64,000 nucleotides of DNA. Source: Kangiellaceae bacterium. GTDB lineage: Bacteria; Pseudomonadota; Gammaproteobacteria; Enterobacterales; Kangiellaceae. The stretch lies in assembly GCA_026196875.1 (NCBI GenBank), contig JAPHTP010000083.1, positions 1-64,000 of the forward strand, written 5' to 3'. The translations under genes and the position numbers were made by a program. Positions 47,592-55,226 of the stretch are shown here, in pieces; position 1 is the stretch's first letter, and the number at the start of each line of letters is the position of its first letter. Below the pieces are notes generated by a model. The model did not search any database. It was given only the letters and a program-made list of their open reading frames with translations, and was not told the origin of the DNA.

Positions 47592-49142
47592 TTAGCCTTT
47601 GTTCATTTCCATACGAAATAACCACTTACCGTATAGTAAAATACCGACAGCTGAAACCGCACCAATCACCCCAATAACGTACCAAGCATTACCGACATTA
47701 TGCATAGCGTAAAGTTGGCTAGTTAGGGCTTGGGCATTTTCACCAGTAAACTCAACCAGTTTCGAAAATCCTTCACCTTGCGGAACTGCAGTAATTTGAT
47801 CAGCAGTCATACCTTTATCTGCAAGCATTTGTCGTGCGAAGTTTTCCTTTGAAGCAAACTCATTGTATAGCCAAGGACCGAAATACCCTTCAAGTCCCCA
47901 GCCAATTCCCTGAGGTAACATGACAAATCCCAAATACATTGCGCGCTTGTTTTTCGGTGCAATGTTGGACATATATTCATTTTTCTTAGGGCTAATCATC
48001 ATTTCGCCCAAACTGAATAAGGCGACTGCAAAAAGAACAATCCAAGCGCTTTCAAATCCACCGATTAGGATCATCGAAACGACACTTGCGACAGCACCGG
48101 CAAACATTGCGGTAGTGATCCGGTAATGTGCTGTCCAAGCTGCGACCAGGAAACACGTCAACATAATCATTGCGGCATTTAAGTTAACTATTCCTTCCGG
48201 TTCAATTCTGGTTCCTTCATGGTTCATCCCAAGGAAAAAGCGGGCAAAGCTACTATCCGTGCCACCAGCACCAAATAAATCAGTGACAATTACCGAAGTA
48301 TCCACCCAATCCTTAACGTGCAATGGTAAGACATCAAATAAGGCATTGAACATAAACCAGAAGCCGGCGAAAACTAACATGTACCAATAAACGATCGGCT
48401 TTCTTAATTCAGACCAAGCGTCTTTCCACAAGTGTTGTTGTTTGATTTCACCCGATTCAACTTTTTCCTTTAGCTTTAATCGTTCTTCTTTTCCGGGTTC
48501 TTTATAAGTGAGTAACAAAAGAAAGTTAAGAGAGATAATTCCGGCACATACGAAGAACAAGCTATCCCAAGAAAGCTGGCGGAAATGAACGGCTACAATC
48601 GGACCTAGGAAGCCACCAATATTTACGACTTGATAAAAAATCCCCCACGCCATTGAGCCGCTTTCTTTTTTAACCGCATTACCAAGTGTCCCTTGAATTC
48701 CGGGTTTAAAGATCCCCGTGCCGGTTGCAAGTAGTACAGCGCCACACATAAATCCCCAGAAACTAGGGAAAAATGCCATGCAAAGATAACCGGCAATTTT
48801 TATTATCGTAGAAGCAAAAATGGTTTCTTTATAACCAATACGATCGGATACTCCGCCGGAGAATACCGGGATAAAAGTCTGCACTAGTGCCCAGGTCATG
48901 GTGATAAGACCGTAGTCGGTTATTGTTAACCCTAAAGCCCCTTCAGAAACCGGTGATGTTGCATACAAGGCGGCACTAGCCTTCACACCGTAGTAGGCTA
49001 AACGCTCTACCATTTCCATGCCACAAACCAGCCAGAACACATAGCCTAAGCTAACAATGGCCGCGATCATCCCAAGTTGTTTGGTATCTGCCAGCTGATT
49101 CTCGTCAGATAATTCGATTGTTGAACTATTATTTTCAGACAT
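47592..49142 (-). CDS. MFS transporter, POT (peptide) family-like
   Basis: The 516-residue protein has about twelve to fourteen helices. Features of the proton-dependent oligopeptide family are visible: the N-terminal MEMVERLAYYGVKASAALY (family ExxERFxYYG), the SGGVSDRIGYKETIF loop and the FYQVVNIGGFLGP motif (family FYxxINxGSL). A large loop lies between helices (about 300-330). Import of di- or tripeptides would suit the peptidase-rich background, but the substrate is not certain. Confidence 0.85.
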   Translation of the reverse strand: MSENNSSTIELSDENQLADTKQLGMIAAIVSLGYVFWLVCGMEMVERLAYYGVKASAALYATSPVSEGALGLTITDYGLITMTWALVQTFIPVFSGGVSDRIGYKETIFASTIIKIAGYLCMAFFPSFWGFMCGAVLLATGTGIFKPGIQGTLGNAVKKESGSMAWGIFYQVVNIGGFLGPIVAVHFRQLSWDSLFFVCAGIISLNFLLLLTYKEPGKEERLKLKEKVESGEIKQQHLWKDAWSELRKPIVYWYMLVFAGFWFMFNALFDVLPLHVKDWVDTSVIVTDLFGAGGTDSSFARFFLGMNHEGTRIEPEGIVNLNAAMIMLTCFLVAAWTAHYRITTAMFAGAVASVVSMILIGGFESAWIVLFAVALFSLGEMMISPKKNEYMSNIAPKNKRAMYLGFVMLPQGIGWGLEGYFGPWLYNEFASKENFARQMLADKGMTADQITAVPQGEGFSKLVEFTGENAQALTSQLYAMHNVGNAWYVIGVIGAVSAVGILLYGKWLFRMEMNKG

Positions 49143-49307
49143 TTGTTGATTGCCCCTACTACTTTACGCCGCTAATTTCTGCTGCGTGATTTATTTATAA
49201 TTGTGTAAAAGGACTAACTTTATCGAGAAAATAGATAGATTGGAATGCTTTGGGGATTATTTCACTGATTATTCACTCAAGGCCTAGATAAAGAACTACT
49301 TGCTATC

Positions 49308-50480
49308 TCAGACTTTGGCGTATGACTTACGAAACTCGGTTGGAGTTTTACCGGTTTCCTTTTTAAAGACCTTATAAAAGGATGAACGCGCATTAAAGCC
49401 AACCCCCAAGGCAATATTCAGTACGGTATCTTCATTGGCAATAATTTGGGGTTTAGCAGATTCAATCCGCCATTTATTGACGAAATCGAAAAAGTTTGTC
49501 CCCATAGTTTCATTTAACGTTTGAGAAATGTAGTTGGGAGAAACGGCAACATGTTTTGCGAGTTTTTGCAATGACAGGCCAGGATCTAAATGCAGCTGAT
49601 CTTGCTCCATCGCCAGGTTAATCTTACCGGCAATACGCTCAGCCTGATCGTCACCCAGTGCCGAGCGTTGGTACTTACTGCGCGTTTCGACCTTGTCATT
49701 TGTGGAGATATTGGTTTCACTCTCAATGTAGCGCCCCTCAAAACCAGGTTTTTGGCGTAACCCCCAATAAGCCAAAGTCCACACTAACACCAGCAATAGT
49801 GTCGAACCAACTCTATGCCCAAATAACGAATGCTCCTGAACTAGTGTCGAGACCAAACTGGCGAAACCCACAAGCCAGGTTCCCGCAATAATCAGAAGCA
49901 CCCAACTTAACCAGCCCAATTCACGATGTTCATTACTTGCAAATAGGTCTTTTAATTGTTTTCTATATTGAGAGAGGCGAATAATTATACGAATGACATA
50001 ATAGCCCGACTGTACCGCCCAAAGCAGCATTGCCAGCAGCATACTTAAAACCACCAGCAGCGGAAATCCGCTGTCAATGTCCGACTCTTCACTAAAAATA
50101 AATAGCCGCATTTCCAGTGGCAGGCTCAGTAGCAATGCAGTGACCACCAGACCGAATAAGAATGGTAGAAATTGAACCATGTGTTTAGGGTGTAAACGCC
50201 ATGGTGTGCTTGACGTTAGTCCTTCAACGTAGAGCCAAAGCGAAGGCGCGAGCAAAAGCCATGCAGGAAATATTGAAGCAATGTAAATAGTAGTCCACCC
50301 GGGAAACAGCAAAAACGCAACCGGCCCTAAGGCGATAACCCCATTAGCAATAAAGAAAATAGCCAAAGGCAAATAGGTTCGCGTGTGAAATGCGCGTACC
50401 AAAAGTTGCGAGAGACAAAAGCCAATTTGCCCCAGCGTTACCATGGTAATTGCAAACACAACCAAATCTTCCAAGCTCAC
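49308..50480 (-). CDS. AraC-family regulator with membrane N-terminus
   Basis: The 390-residue protein has about seven N-terminal transmembrane helices (1-235), then a cytoplasmic AraC DNA-binding domain (about 285-388; LSLQKLAKHVAVSPNYISQTLNETMG, then NIALGVGFNARSSFYKVFKKETG). This layout is a membrane-embedded one-component regulator. The GTG at 50480 has its ribosome site too close; TTG at 50474 (SD GAGAGG) or ATG at 50444 are possible starts, so the true N-terminus is uncertain. The divergent DUF4386 gene is a plausible target. Confidence 0.88.
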   Translation of the reverse strand: MSLEDLVVFAITMVTLGQIGFCLSQLLVRAFHTRTYLPLAIFFIANGVIALGPVAFLLFPGWTTIYIASIFPAWLLLAPSLWLYVEGLTSSTPWRLHPKHMVQFLPFLFGLVVTALLLSLPLEMRLFIFSEESDIDSGFPLLVVLSMLLAMLLWAVQSGYYVIRIIIRLSQYRKQLKDLFASNEHRELGWLSWVLLIIAGTWLVGFASLVSTLVQEHSLFGHRVGSTLLLVLVWTLAYWGLRQKPGFEGRYIESETNISTNDKVETRSKYQRSALGDDQAERIAGKINLAMEQDQLHLDPGLSLQKLAKHVAVSPNYISQTLNETMGTNFFDFVNKWRIESAKPQIIANEDTVLNIALGVGFNARSSFYKVFKKETGKTPTEFRKSYAKV

Positions 50481-50545
50481 ATCCTCTCAACCATTGCGTG
50501 ATGTCGATTCTACCTCGTTTTTGCCCACTTAAAATACACAAAAAT

Positions 50546-50567
50546 GTCCGTCCTTATAGTCACGGAC
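50546..50567. promoter_or_regulatory. Short inverted repeat between divergent araC-like and DUF4386 genes
   Basis: GTCCGT (50546-50551) pairs with ACGGAC (50562-50567) across 10 bases. It lies 66 bases before the AraC gene and could be an operator, but the arms are short. Confidence 0.3.
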
Positions 50568-50722
50568 GACTGGGCTCAATCGGTATGTCAAGATTCTACT
50601 TCATTGGTGAATATTTGAACTGACAGAGCGGAGTGACTAGCAAGACATTCAAATAACGAGCAAGTAACTTTATTCAGCCCTTGCGTACACCAACATGTCA
50701 TAACATATAAGGATAAACCTAA

Positions 50723-51412
50723 ATGAACAACCTGCAAAAAATGGGTGGTATTGCAGCCCTCTCCGAAGCACTCTTATATTTGGCTGCATTTATTTTTTTT
50801 GGTGCTGTTTGGGATTTTCCATCAAACTCCAGCGTCGAACAGAAGCTACTCTATTTAATAGAGAACCAAGTGATTCTGCATATTGCACACTTCGTTTTAT
50901 ATATCCTGTTTGGCATTATCTTGCTGGTGCTCGTACTAGCAATACATGAACGTTTGCATAAGCATGCCAATCTTCTTTCAAAGATGGCTGCCGCCTTCGG
51001 TTTAATATGGGTTGGTCTTGTCATAGCCAGCGGAATGATCGCCAACATAGGGCTCAACGAAGTTATTGAACTCGCCGTGCTCGAACCAGAACAAGCCAGA
51101 CCCGTCTGGTTATCGGTTAACACCATTGTGGAAGGCTTGGGGGGTGGAAATGAAATTGTTGGAGGTCTTTGGGTTCTACTTTTAAGTATTGCTGCTTTAA
51201 AAACAAACACTCTTCCTAATAAGCTCAATTACTTGGGCCTAACAGTTGGATTAGCCGGAGTTTTCACAGTTTATCCGGCAGAAATACTGACGGAGATATT
51301 CGGTGTAAGCCAACTATTATGGTTTGCCTGGTTAGGTTTAGTATTACTGTCATCACCTCAAGATAAACGTTTTCACCAACCAGACCCTAACCAACAACCA
51401 AACAATGATTGA
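50723..51412 (+). CDS. DUF4386-type integral membrane protein
   Basis: The 229-residue membrane protein has about six helices, beginning MGGIAALSEALLYLAAF and with the family segment NIVEGLGGGNEIVGGLW-like region (NTIVEGLGGGNEIVGG). DUF4386 proteins are of unknown function and often sit near AraC or MerR regulators. The last 60 bases overlap the end of the convergent beta-lactamase-like gene, which is unusual but both frames look intact. Confidence 0.75.
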   Translation: MNNLQKMGGIAALSEALLYLAAFIFFGAVWDFPSNSSVEQKLLYLIENQVILHIAHFVLYILFGIILLVLVLAIHERLHKHANLLSKMAAAFGLIWVGLVIASGMIANIGLNEVIELAVLEPEQARPVWLSVNTIVEGLGGGNEIVGGLWVLLLSIAALKTNTLPNKLNYLGLTVGLAGVFTVYPAEILTEIFGVSQLLWFAWLGLVLLSSPQDKRFHQPDPNQQPNND

Positions 51413-52879
51413 AATGGAACTCAACACAATCAAGCAGAAAATCAATGGTTGAAAGAACCTAATTGCATTTAAAGGTGCCCCGTAGGCGGACGGTAATAAA
51501 ACTAATAAAAAGTACGGGATAATGAAAGAAATTACAGCGGGAATAATTGCTCTCGATAAATAGTGCTTTTTCTTCCAAGTTTTGAAATCAAGATAGTTAC
51601 TCTCGTTGTTAGCTTTAGACTTTAATCTCCAGATAAGCAGAATAACTATAATAGGAATAAGTAATACCAACCAAAACAATATCTTTTCTGAAAATGGAGT
51701 ACCGTAAAGCGTTGCAGGCTTGCCATTTAAGACAGGCCCAATCTGGCTAATCAGAGCAGATAAGTTTACATCGCCAAATGCAGAGCTTGAATTAACCACG
51801 ATAAACCAGCCTATATTTAAGTCCTTTGAGAAACTAATTAATGCCTCAAATCCTGCAGACTGACCAAAGTGGTAGTTAATATTAAAATCGTCTATCTGCC
51901 TATAATACCATCCCAGCCCATAACCATATTGTTCTTCGGGCGAATCTAGCATTAACATTTTTTGTTTGGTCTCATTCGAAATAATCGAGCTATCATCCGA
52001 CAACATCATCTTTAAGTAGACAAGCATATCCTCAGCAGATGAATAGATACCTCCTTGTGCGGAAGTTAACGGACCTAAATGATCTATCTGTCCTACAGGT
52101 TGTCCAAACCAGTACAAGTGCCCTCTCGCGGCCTGTTCTAAGTATGCTTTTTCTTCTTGCATAAAGCTGTTGGACATTTTTAACGGCGCAAAAATAGTTT
52201 CGCGGACAAATTGAGTGTATTTTTGCCCTGATATTGATTGCACTAAATATCCCAATAACTGGTAGTTAGTATTGGAATATTGAAAGCGCTCTCCAGGAAC
52301 TGACGCCAAGCTGTGAATCTTAAGTTCTTTCGCGGCTTGTTCTAGTACATTAGAGTCAGTGTTAACGTTGTCTTGATTTCTATTACCGGTACGCTTAGAA
52401 AACCCGCTAGTATGGTTGAGTAATTGCTTCACTGTAATTTGATCAGATAGGACTTTATCTTGAGTCTGAAACCAGGGGATGTAATTAACCACGGGCTTAT
52501 CAATATCGATTTTTCCGTCTTCATAAAGCTTCATTACCGCAAGTGAGGTAAAAGTTTTCGAAACAGAGCCCAATTTGAAGGGTGTTGAGTGGGCTACGTC
52601 TTCTCCCCCCGGATAAACTTCTCCAAGAGATTTAAGATAAGCTATCTCGCCATTTTCGATAATACCGATGGAAAGCCCGGGCACATTTAGTTGCTCCATC
52701 CCGTCGATTAAGTAAGACTCGATTGTTCTAATTTTTTCCTCTGTAACTAGCGCGGGCTTTGCGCTAACGCTAGCGGCTATTGCAAAATATAGGGCTAGAG
52801 TAGCGACATTGGCTTTGACCGCTATTAACAGTGGCTTTAATAAGTTCATTACTAATATTGGAGTACAGATCCCAAACAT
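51353..52879 (-). CDS. Serine beta-lactamase/penicillin-binding-like hydrolase with C-terminal membrane helices
   Basis: The 508-residue protein has a signal peptide (about 11-40) and a class C beta-lactamase/esterase-like domain: SxxK motif S105-V-S-K108, YxN motif Y201-S-N203, and HFGQSAG as the third motif. The last 130 residues (from about 395) form three to four transmembrane helices. Such proteins are usually esterases or D-amino-acid peptidases rather than antibiotic hydrolases. The start has AAGGA at 7 bases. Its C-terminus overlaps the end of the DUF4386 gene. Confidence 0.88.
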   Translation of the reverse strand: MFGICTPILVMNLLKPLLIAVKANVATLALYFAIAASVSAKPALVTEEKIRTIESYLIDGMEQLNVPGLSIGIIENGEIAYLKSLGEVYPGGEDVAHSTPFKLGSVSKTFTSLAVMKLYEDGKIDIDKPVVNYIPWFQTQDKVLSDQITVKQLLNHTSGFSKRTGNRNQDNVNTDSNVLEQAAKELKIHSLASVPGERFQYSNTNYQLLGYLVQSISGQKYTQFVRETIFAPLKMSNSFMQEEKAYLEQAARGHLYWFGQPVGQIDHLGPLTSAQGGIYSSAEDMLVYLKMMLSDDSSIISNETKQKMLMLDSPEEQYGYGLGWYYRQIDDFNINYHFGQSAGFEALISFSKDLNIGWFIVVNSSSAFGDVNLSALISQIGPVLNGKPATLYGTPFSEKILFWLVLLIPIIVILLIWRLKSKANNESNYLDFKTWKKKHYLSRAIIPAVISFIIPYFLLVLLPSAYGAPLNAIRFFQPLIFCLIVLSSISIIVWLLVRVWLVKTFILR

Positions 52880-53048
52880 TGAATTTCCTTTCTATAAATT
52901 TGCAGATGTTTCAAACCCATTGTTACACATGTAACAATATAATTACAAATAAATTATATTACCCACTTTACGGTGATAAAAGGCTTGAAACGCCCAATAG
53001 AAATTCAATACCGATTAATTTGAATAACCCCGCAGGGCTCAGTAGATA

Positions 53049-53420
53049 CTAAAAAGTAGCCGTCAAGACGCCAAGACTAATAAGCAGAAATATAATCCAC
53101 GACAGGTGCTTTCCTTTAGAACCAATGAGTGCAATTAAGAAGTGAATGAAAAAGGTGACGCCGATAACATAAGCAATGAATGACTTATTTAGCCCATCAC
53201 TCGCCAGGTGAATGACTATAGCTGCAAACCCAAACCAGGCGACGGTGGTGATATGCCAGGCGAACCTCAATGTTTTGATGGTAAAGTCGGGACTACCGAA
53301 GATCTTGGGTAAATCGTCACGGCGGAATAATCGGATGAGAATGTATTTTTCGCCCAGGTAGGAATGGGCGATTCCGATGAAGATCAATAGGGCTGCGGCA
53401 CAGTAAAGCAAGATATCCAA
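53049..53420 (-). CDS. Small conserved membrane protein
   Basis: The 123-residue protein has four predicted transmembrane helices (about 2-22, 50-75, 80-97 and 103-121). I know similar small four-helix proteins of unknown function with the motif IGIAHSYLGEKYIL near the N-terminus, where the His and Glu are conserved. It is not obviously linked to the neighbouring beta-lactamase-like gene, which lies on the same strand 170 bases downstream. Confidence 0.68.
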   Translation of the reverse strand: MDILLYCAAALLIFIGIAHSYLGEKYILIRLFRRDDLPKIFGSPDFTIKTLRFAWHITTVAWFGFAAIVIHLASDGLNKSFIAYVIGVTFFIHFLIALIGSKGKHLSWIIFLLISLGVLTATF

Positions 53421-53550
53421 AGTCTTAATCCTGGGGATTTTTGGAGATAGAAGCTTAAGGGTAATCTAAATGTTTATTGGGGAATTTTCAAATGAATTTG
53501 GGTTTCAATTTATTTTTGTGAACTATTTATTGAGTTTGAATTTAGGGTTT

Positions 53551-54051
53551 GTTTCGCAACGCTTCGCTTGCGCTCGTTAAATTTTTGTGTCTATCCGATG
53601 GCTCATGATTTCCACGAGTCCGTTATAGCCGCTAGGCGGCCATTAATTTCGCTTTCCTTTTCTTTTATTAGCTTTTAAGAATACGGATAATTTGAAACTA
53701 AATTGATGCTTAACTTACTCTAATAAGCTGAGCGGATTTAATACTCATTCAACTTTGAGCTTTCTTTTTTCTTAACACTAAAAAAGTAAAACACAAAACT
53801 TTAAGATCGGGTGCCCAGCGGCTATAACGGGCTTGTGGAATGCATGACACATCAAAAAAAGCAGAACAATTGTTTGAGCGGAGCGAGTTTTGTTCTGCCT
53901 GATGTGTCGATTTCAAGTTGAGACAGCCAGTGAAGGCTTGTATAACCAACCAAATGAATATGAATTAGTTATTTTCAGCGAAAAAGCCCTTTTGGTTCCT
54001 TTTGGGGCTTTGGCCAAAAGGAACTCGCACGCAAGCGAAGCGGTGCGAAAC
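53551..54051. repeat. Non-coding element of nested inverted repeats, about 500 bp
   Basis: The ends are a 22-bp inverted repeat (53551-53572 and 54030-54051) with 21 of 22 matches. Inside, a 26-bp inverted repeat (53612-53637 and 53813-53838) matches at 23 of 26. Further in, GACACATC/GATGTGTC (53846-53853, 53901-53908) encloses GCAGAACAA/TTGTTCTGC (53861-53869, 53890-53898), and GTTCCTTTTGG/CCAAAAGGAAC (53995-54005, 54014-54024) is a perfect 11-bp hairpin. The only frame, 66 codons on the minus strand at 53749-53949, runs through the hairpin and looks spurious. A mobile non-autonomous element or a structured RNA is possible. Confidence 0.65.
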
Positions 54052-54069
54052 AAGAAAAATCGTACTTAA

Positions 54070-54174
54070 CTATACTATAGCCTTCCCAATCATCTCTGGA
54101 TGCTGACCACACCGATAATCAAACTCCTTTTCTCTATCAAAGAACTTCTAAAAAATCTCATCCGGAAAAACAAT
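54070..54174 (-). pseudogene. Decayed C-terminal fragment of a cupredoxin gene
   Basis: On the minus strand the frame reads FPDEIF-stop-KFFDREKEFDYRCG, then QHPEMIGKAIV and a stop. It matches the C-terminus of the cupredoxin encoded at 61484-61831 (FPDETFDKLFD, EFDYRCGPHPEMIG) at about 23 of 32 positions, including the copper ligands Cys, His and Met. A TAG at 54148-54150 interrupts it and the upstream part is missing. It sits directly between the inverted-repeat element and the next gene. Confidence 0.8.
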
Positions 54175-54182
54175 TTAATTGG

Positions 54183-54995
54183 CTAAGCGTTATTCCCTCT
54201 GCCAAATATCTCCTTGAATCTTCTAATCCGCTGGTCCAGGACTTCCTTACGCACTTGGTATTCCGGGTCGTGAACTCGATCTTGGAGGAGTGAGTCAGCA
54301 AGTTCTTCGTTACGTCCAAACTCAACCACAAAAAAGACAGAGAATCTTCGCACCCATGGATCCGGATGGTGTTTAGCCGCCCATGCTAGCACCTCGACCG
54401 TTTCGTGGCCCTGCCCCGGCATCCAGGCCAAAGTGTACGGAATGTAGCTCTTTGTTCCTTCTTCAGCGGATGTTATCAATGCTTCATAAAGCGCATTTTG
54501 AATGTCGGGAAGATGCTCCTTTGCGTCTTTCCAAAACTGGTTCCTTTTGTCCGCAAAACCGCTCTCTTCATGATGAGTCAACTTAACATTCAAAGAGCCA
54601 AATGCGGAGGCCACTTTGACGCGTTGTATTTTCTGAGGATGAGTGAACAATCGTAGAAGCACGTCTGGCGATTTACCATCCAGAATAGCTTTGAGTACCA
54701 ACCTTTCGTCATTGGAGAAGTCCATACTCTGCCTCCAGGATTCAGATTTTTCAACTACTGAATCGTCGACGTGTCCGCCGTCGGTTCCTGACTCCCTCAG
54801 TGGAGGAGACGCGGCTAAATGGTCTAATTCAGCTGCATGCCGTTCGACAAACGCGGGTGGATCATCGAAAACCACCGGACTCGCATTCAACCCTGCCAAT
54901 GTATGGACGAAAAAGCCGGCGACGGCCATTGCAATAACGGCTGTTACGATGATTAATTTTTTATATGTAGAACTGATTTTCATGATTTTATTCAT
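54183..54995 (-). CDS. Hypothetical membrane-anchored HEAT-like protein
   Basis: The 270-residue protein has an N-terminal signal anchor (about 12-35) and a helical periplasmic part. From about 95 on, repeated helix pairs (LVLKAILDGKSPDVLLRLF, DPWVRRFSVFFVVEFG, DPEYQVRKEVLDQRI) suggest HEAT-like repeats. No family is recognised. Its coding sequence is visibly richer in G+C than its neighbours, and it is next to the inverted-repeat element and a cupredoxin fragment, so recent transfer is likely. No good ribosome site is seen before either ATG (54995 or 54983). Confidence 0.62.
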   Translation of the reverse strand: MNKIMKISSTYKKLIIVTAVIAMAVAGFFVHTLAGLNASPVVFDDPPAFVERHAAELDHLAASPPLRESGTDGGHVDDSVVEKSESWRQSMDFSNDERLVLKAILDGKSPDVLLRLFTHPQKIQRVKVASAFGSLNVKLTHHEESGFADKRNQFWKDAKEHLPDIQNALYEALITSAEEGTKSYIPYTLAWMPGQGHETVEVLAWAAKHHPDPWVRRFSVFFVVEFGRNEELADSLLQDRVHDPEYQVRKEVLDQRIRRFKEIFGRGNNA

Positions 54996-55162
54996 ATGCG
55001 TAATTCGATCCTTATGTGTGATAAACAGCGGCCTATTTATAAGTAAATCAAGTTCTTCAAAACTTAAACGAATCGAAATGAAAATACCTGAAGTCCTTAT
55101 GACTTTTGGATGAATTTGCGCTGATGGTGATATTCAGCTGGTTAACTACATATGATTAAGGT

Positions 55163-55207
55163 GGGAGTGAATAATCCTTATCAAAGAAATCAGGGAGGAT
55201 CACTCCC
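55163..55207 (-). terminator. Stem-loop downstream of S9 peptidase gene
   Basis: GGGAGTGA (55163-55170) pairs with TCACTCCC (55200-55207), with an inner ATCCT/AGGAT stem. It lies 20 bases past the stop codon on the minus strand. The U-run is weak, so confidence is moderate. Confidence 0.5.
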
Positions 55208-55226
55208 CCCTTTAGAGTTCAAATGC

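Noticed and set aside
53749-53949. 66-codon minus-strand frame inside the inverted-repeat element
   Set aside because: It is read through a strong hairpin, and its composition follows the repeat; similar frames in dispersed repeats are usually mis-called.
54383-55113. Plus-strand frames opposite the HEAT-like gene (up to 156 codons)
   Set aside because: The minus-strand frame has a membrane anchor and repeated helices, while the plus-strand frames lack ribosome sites and protein-like patterns.
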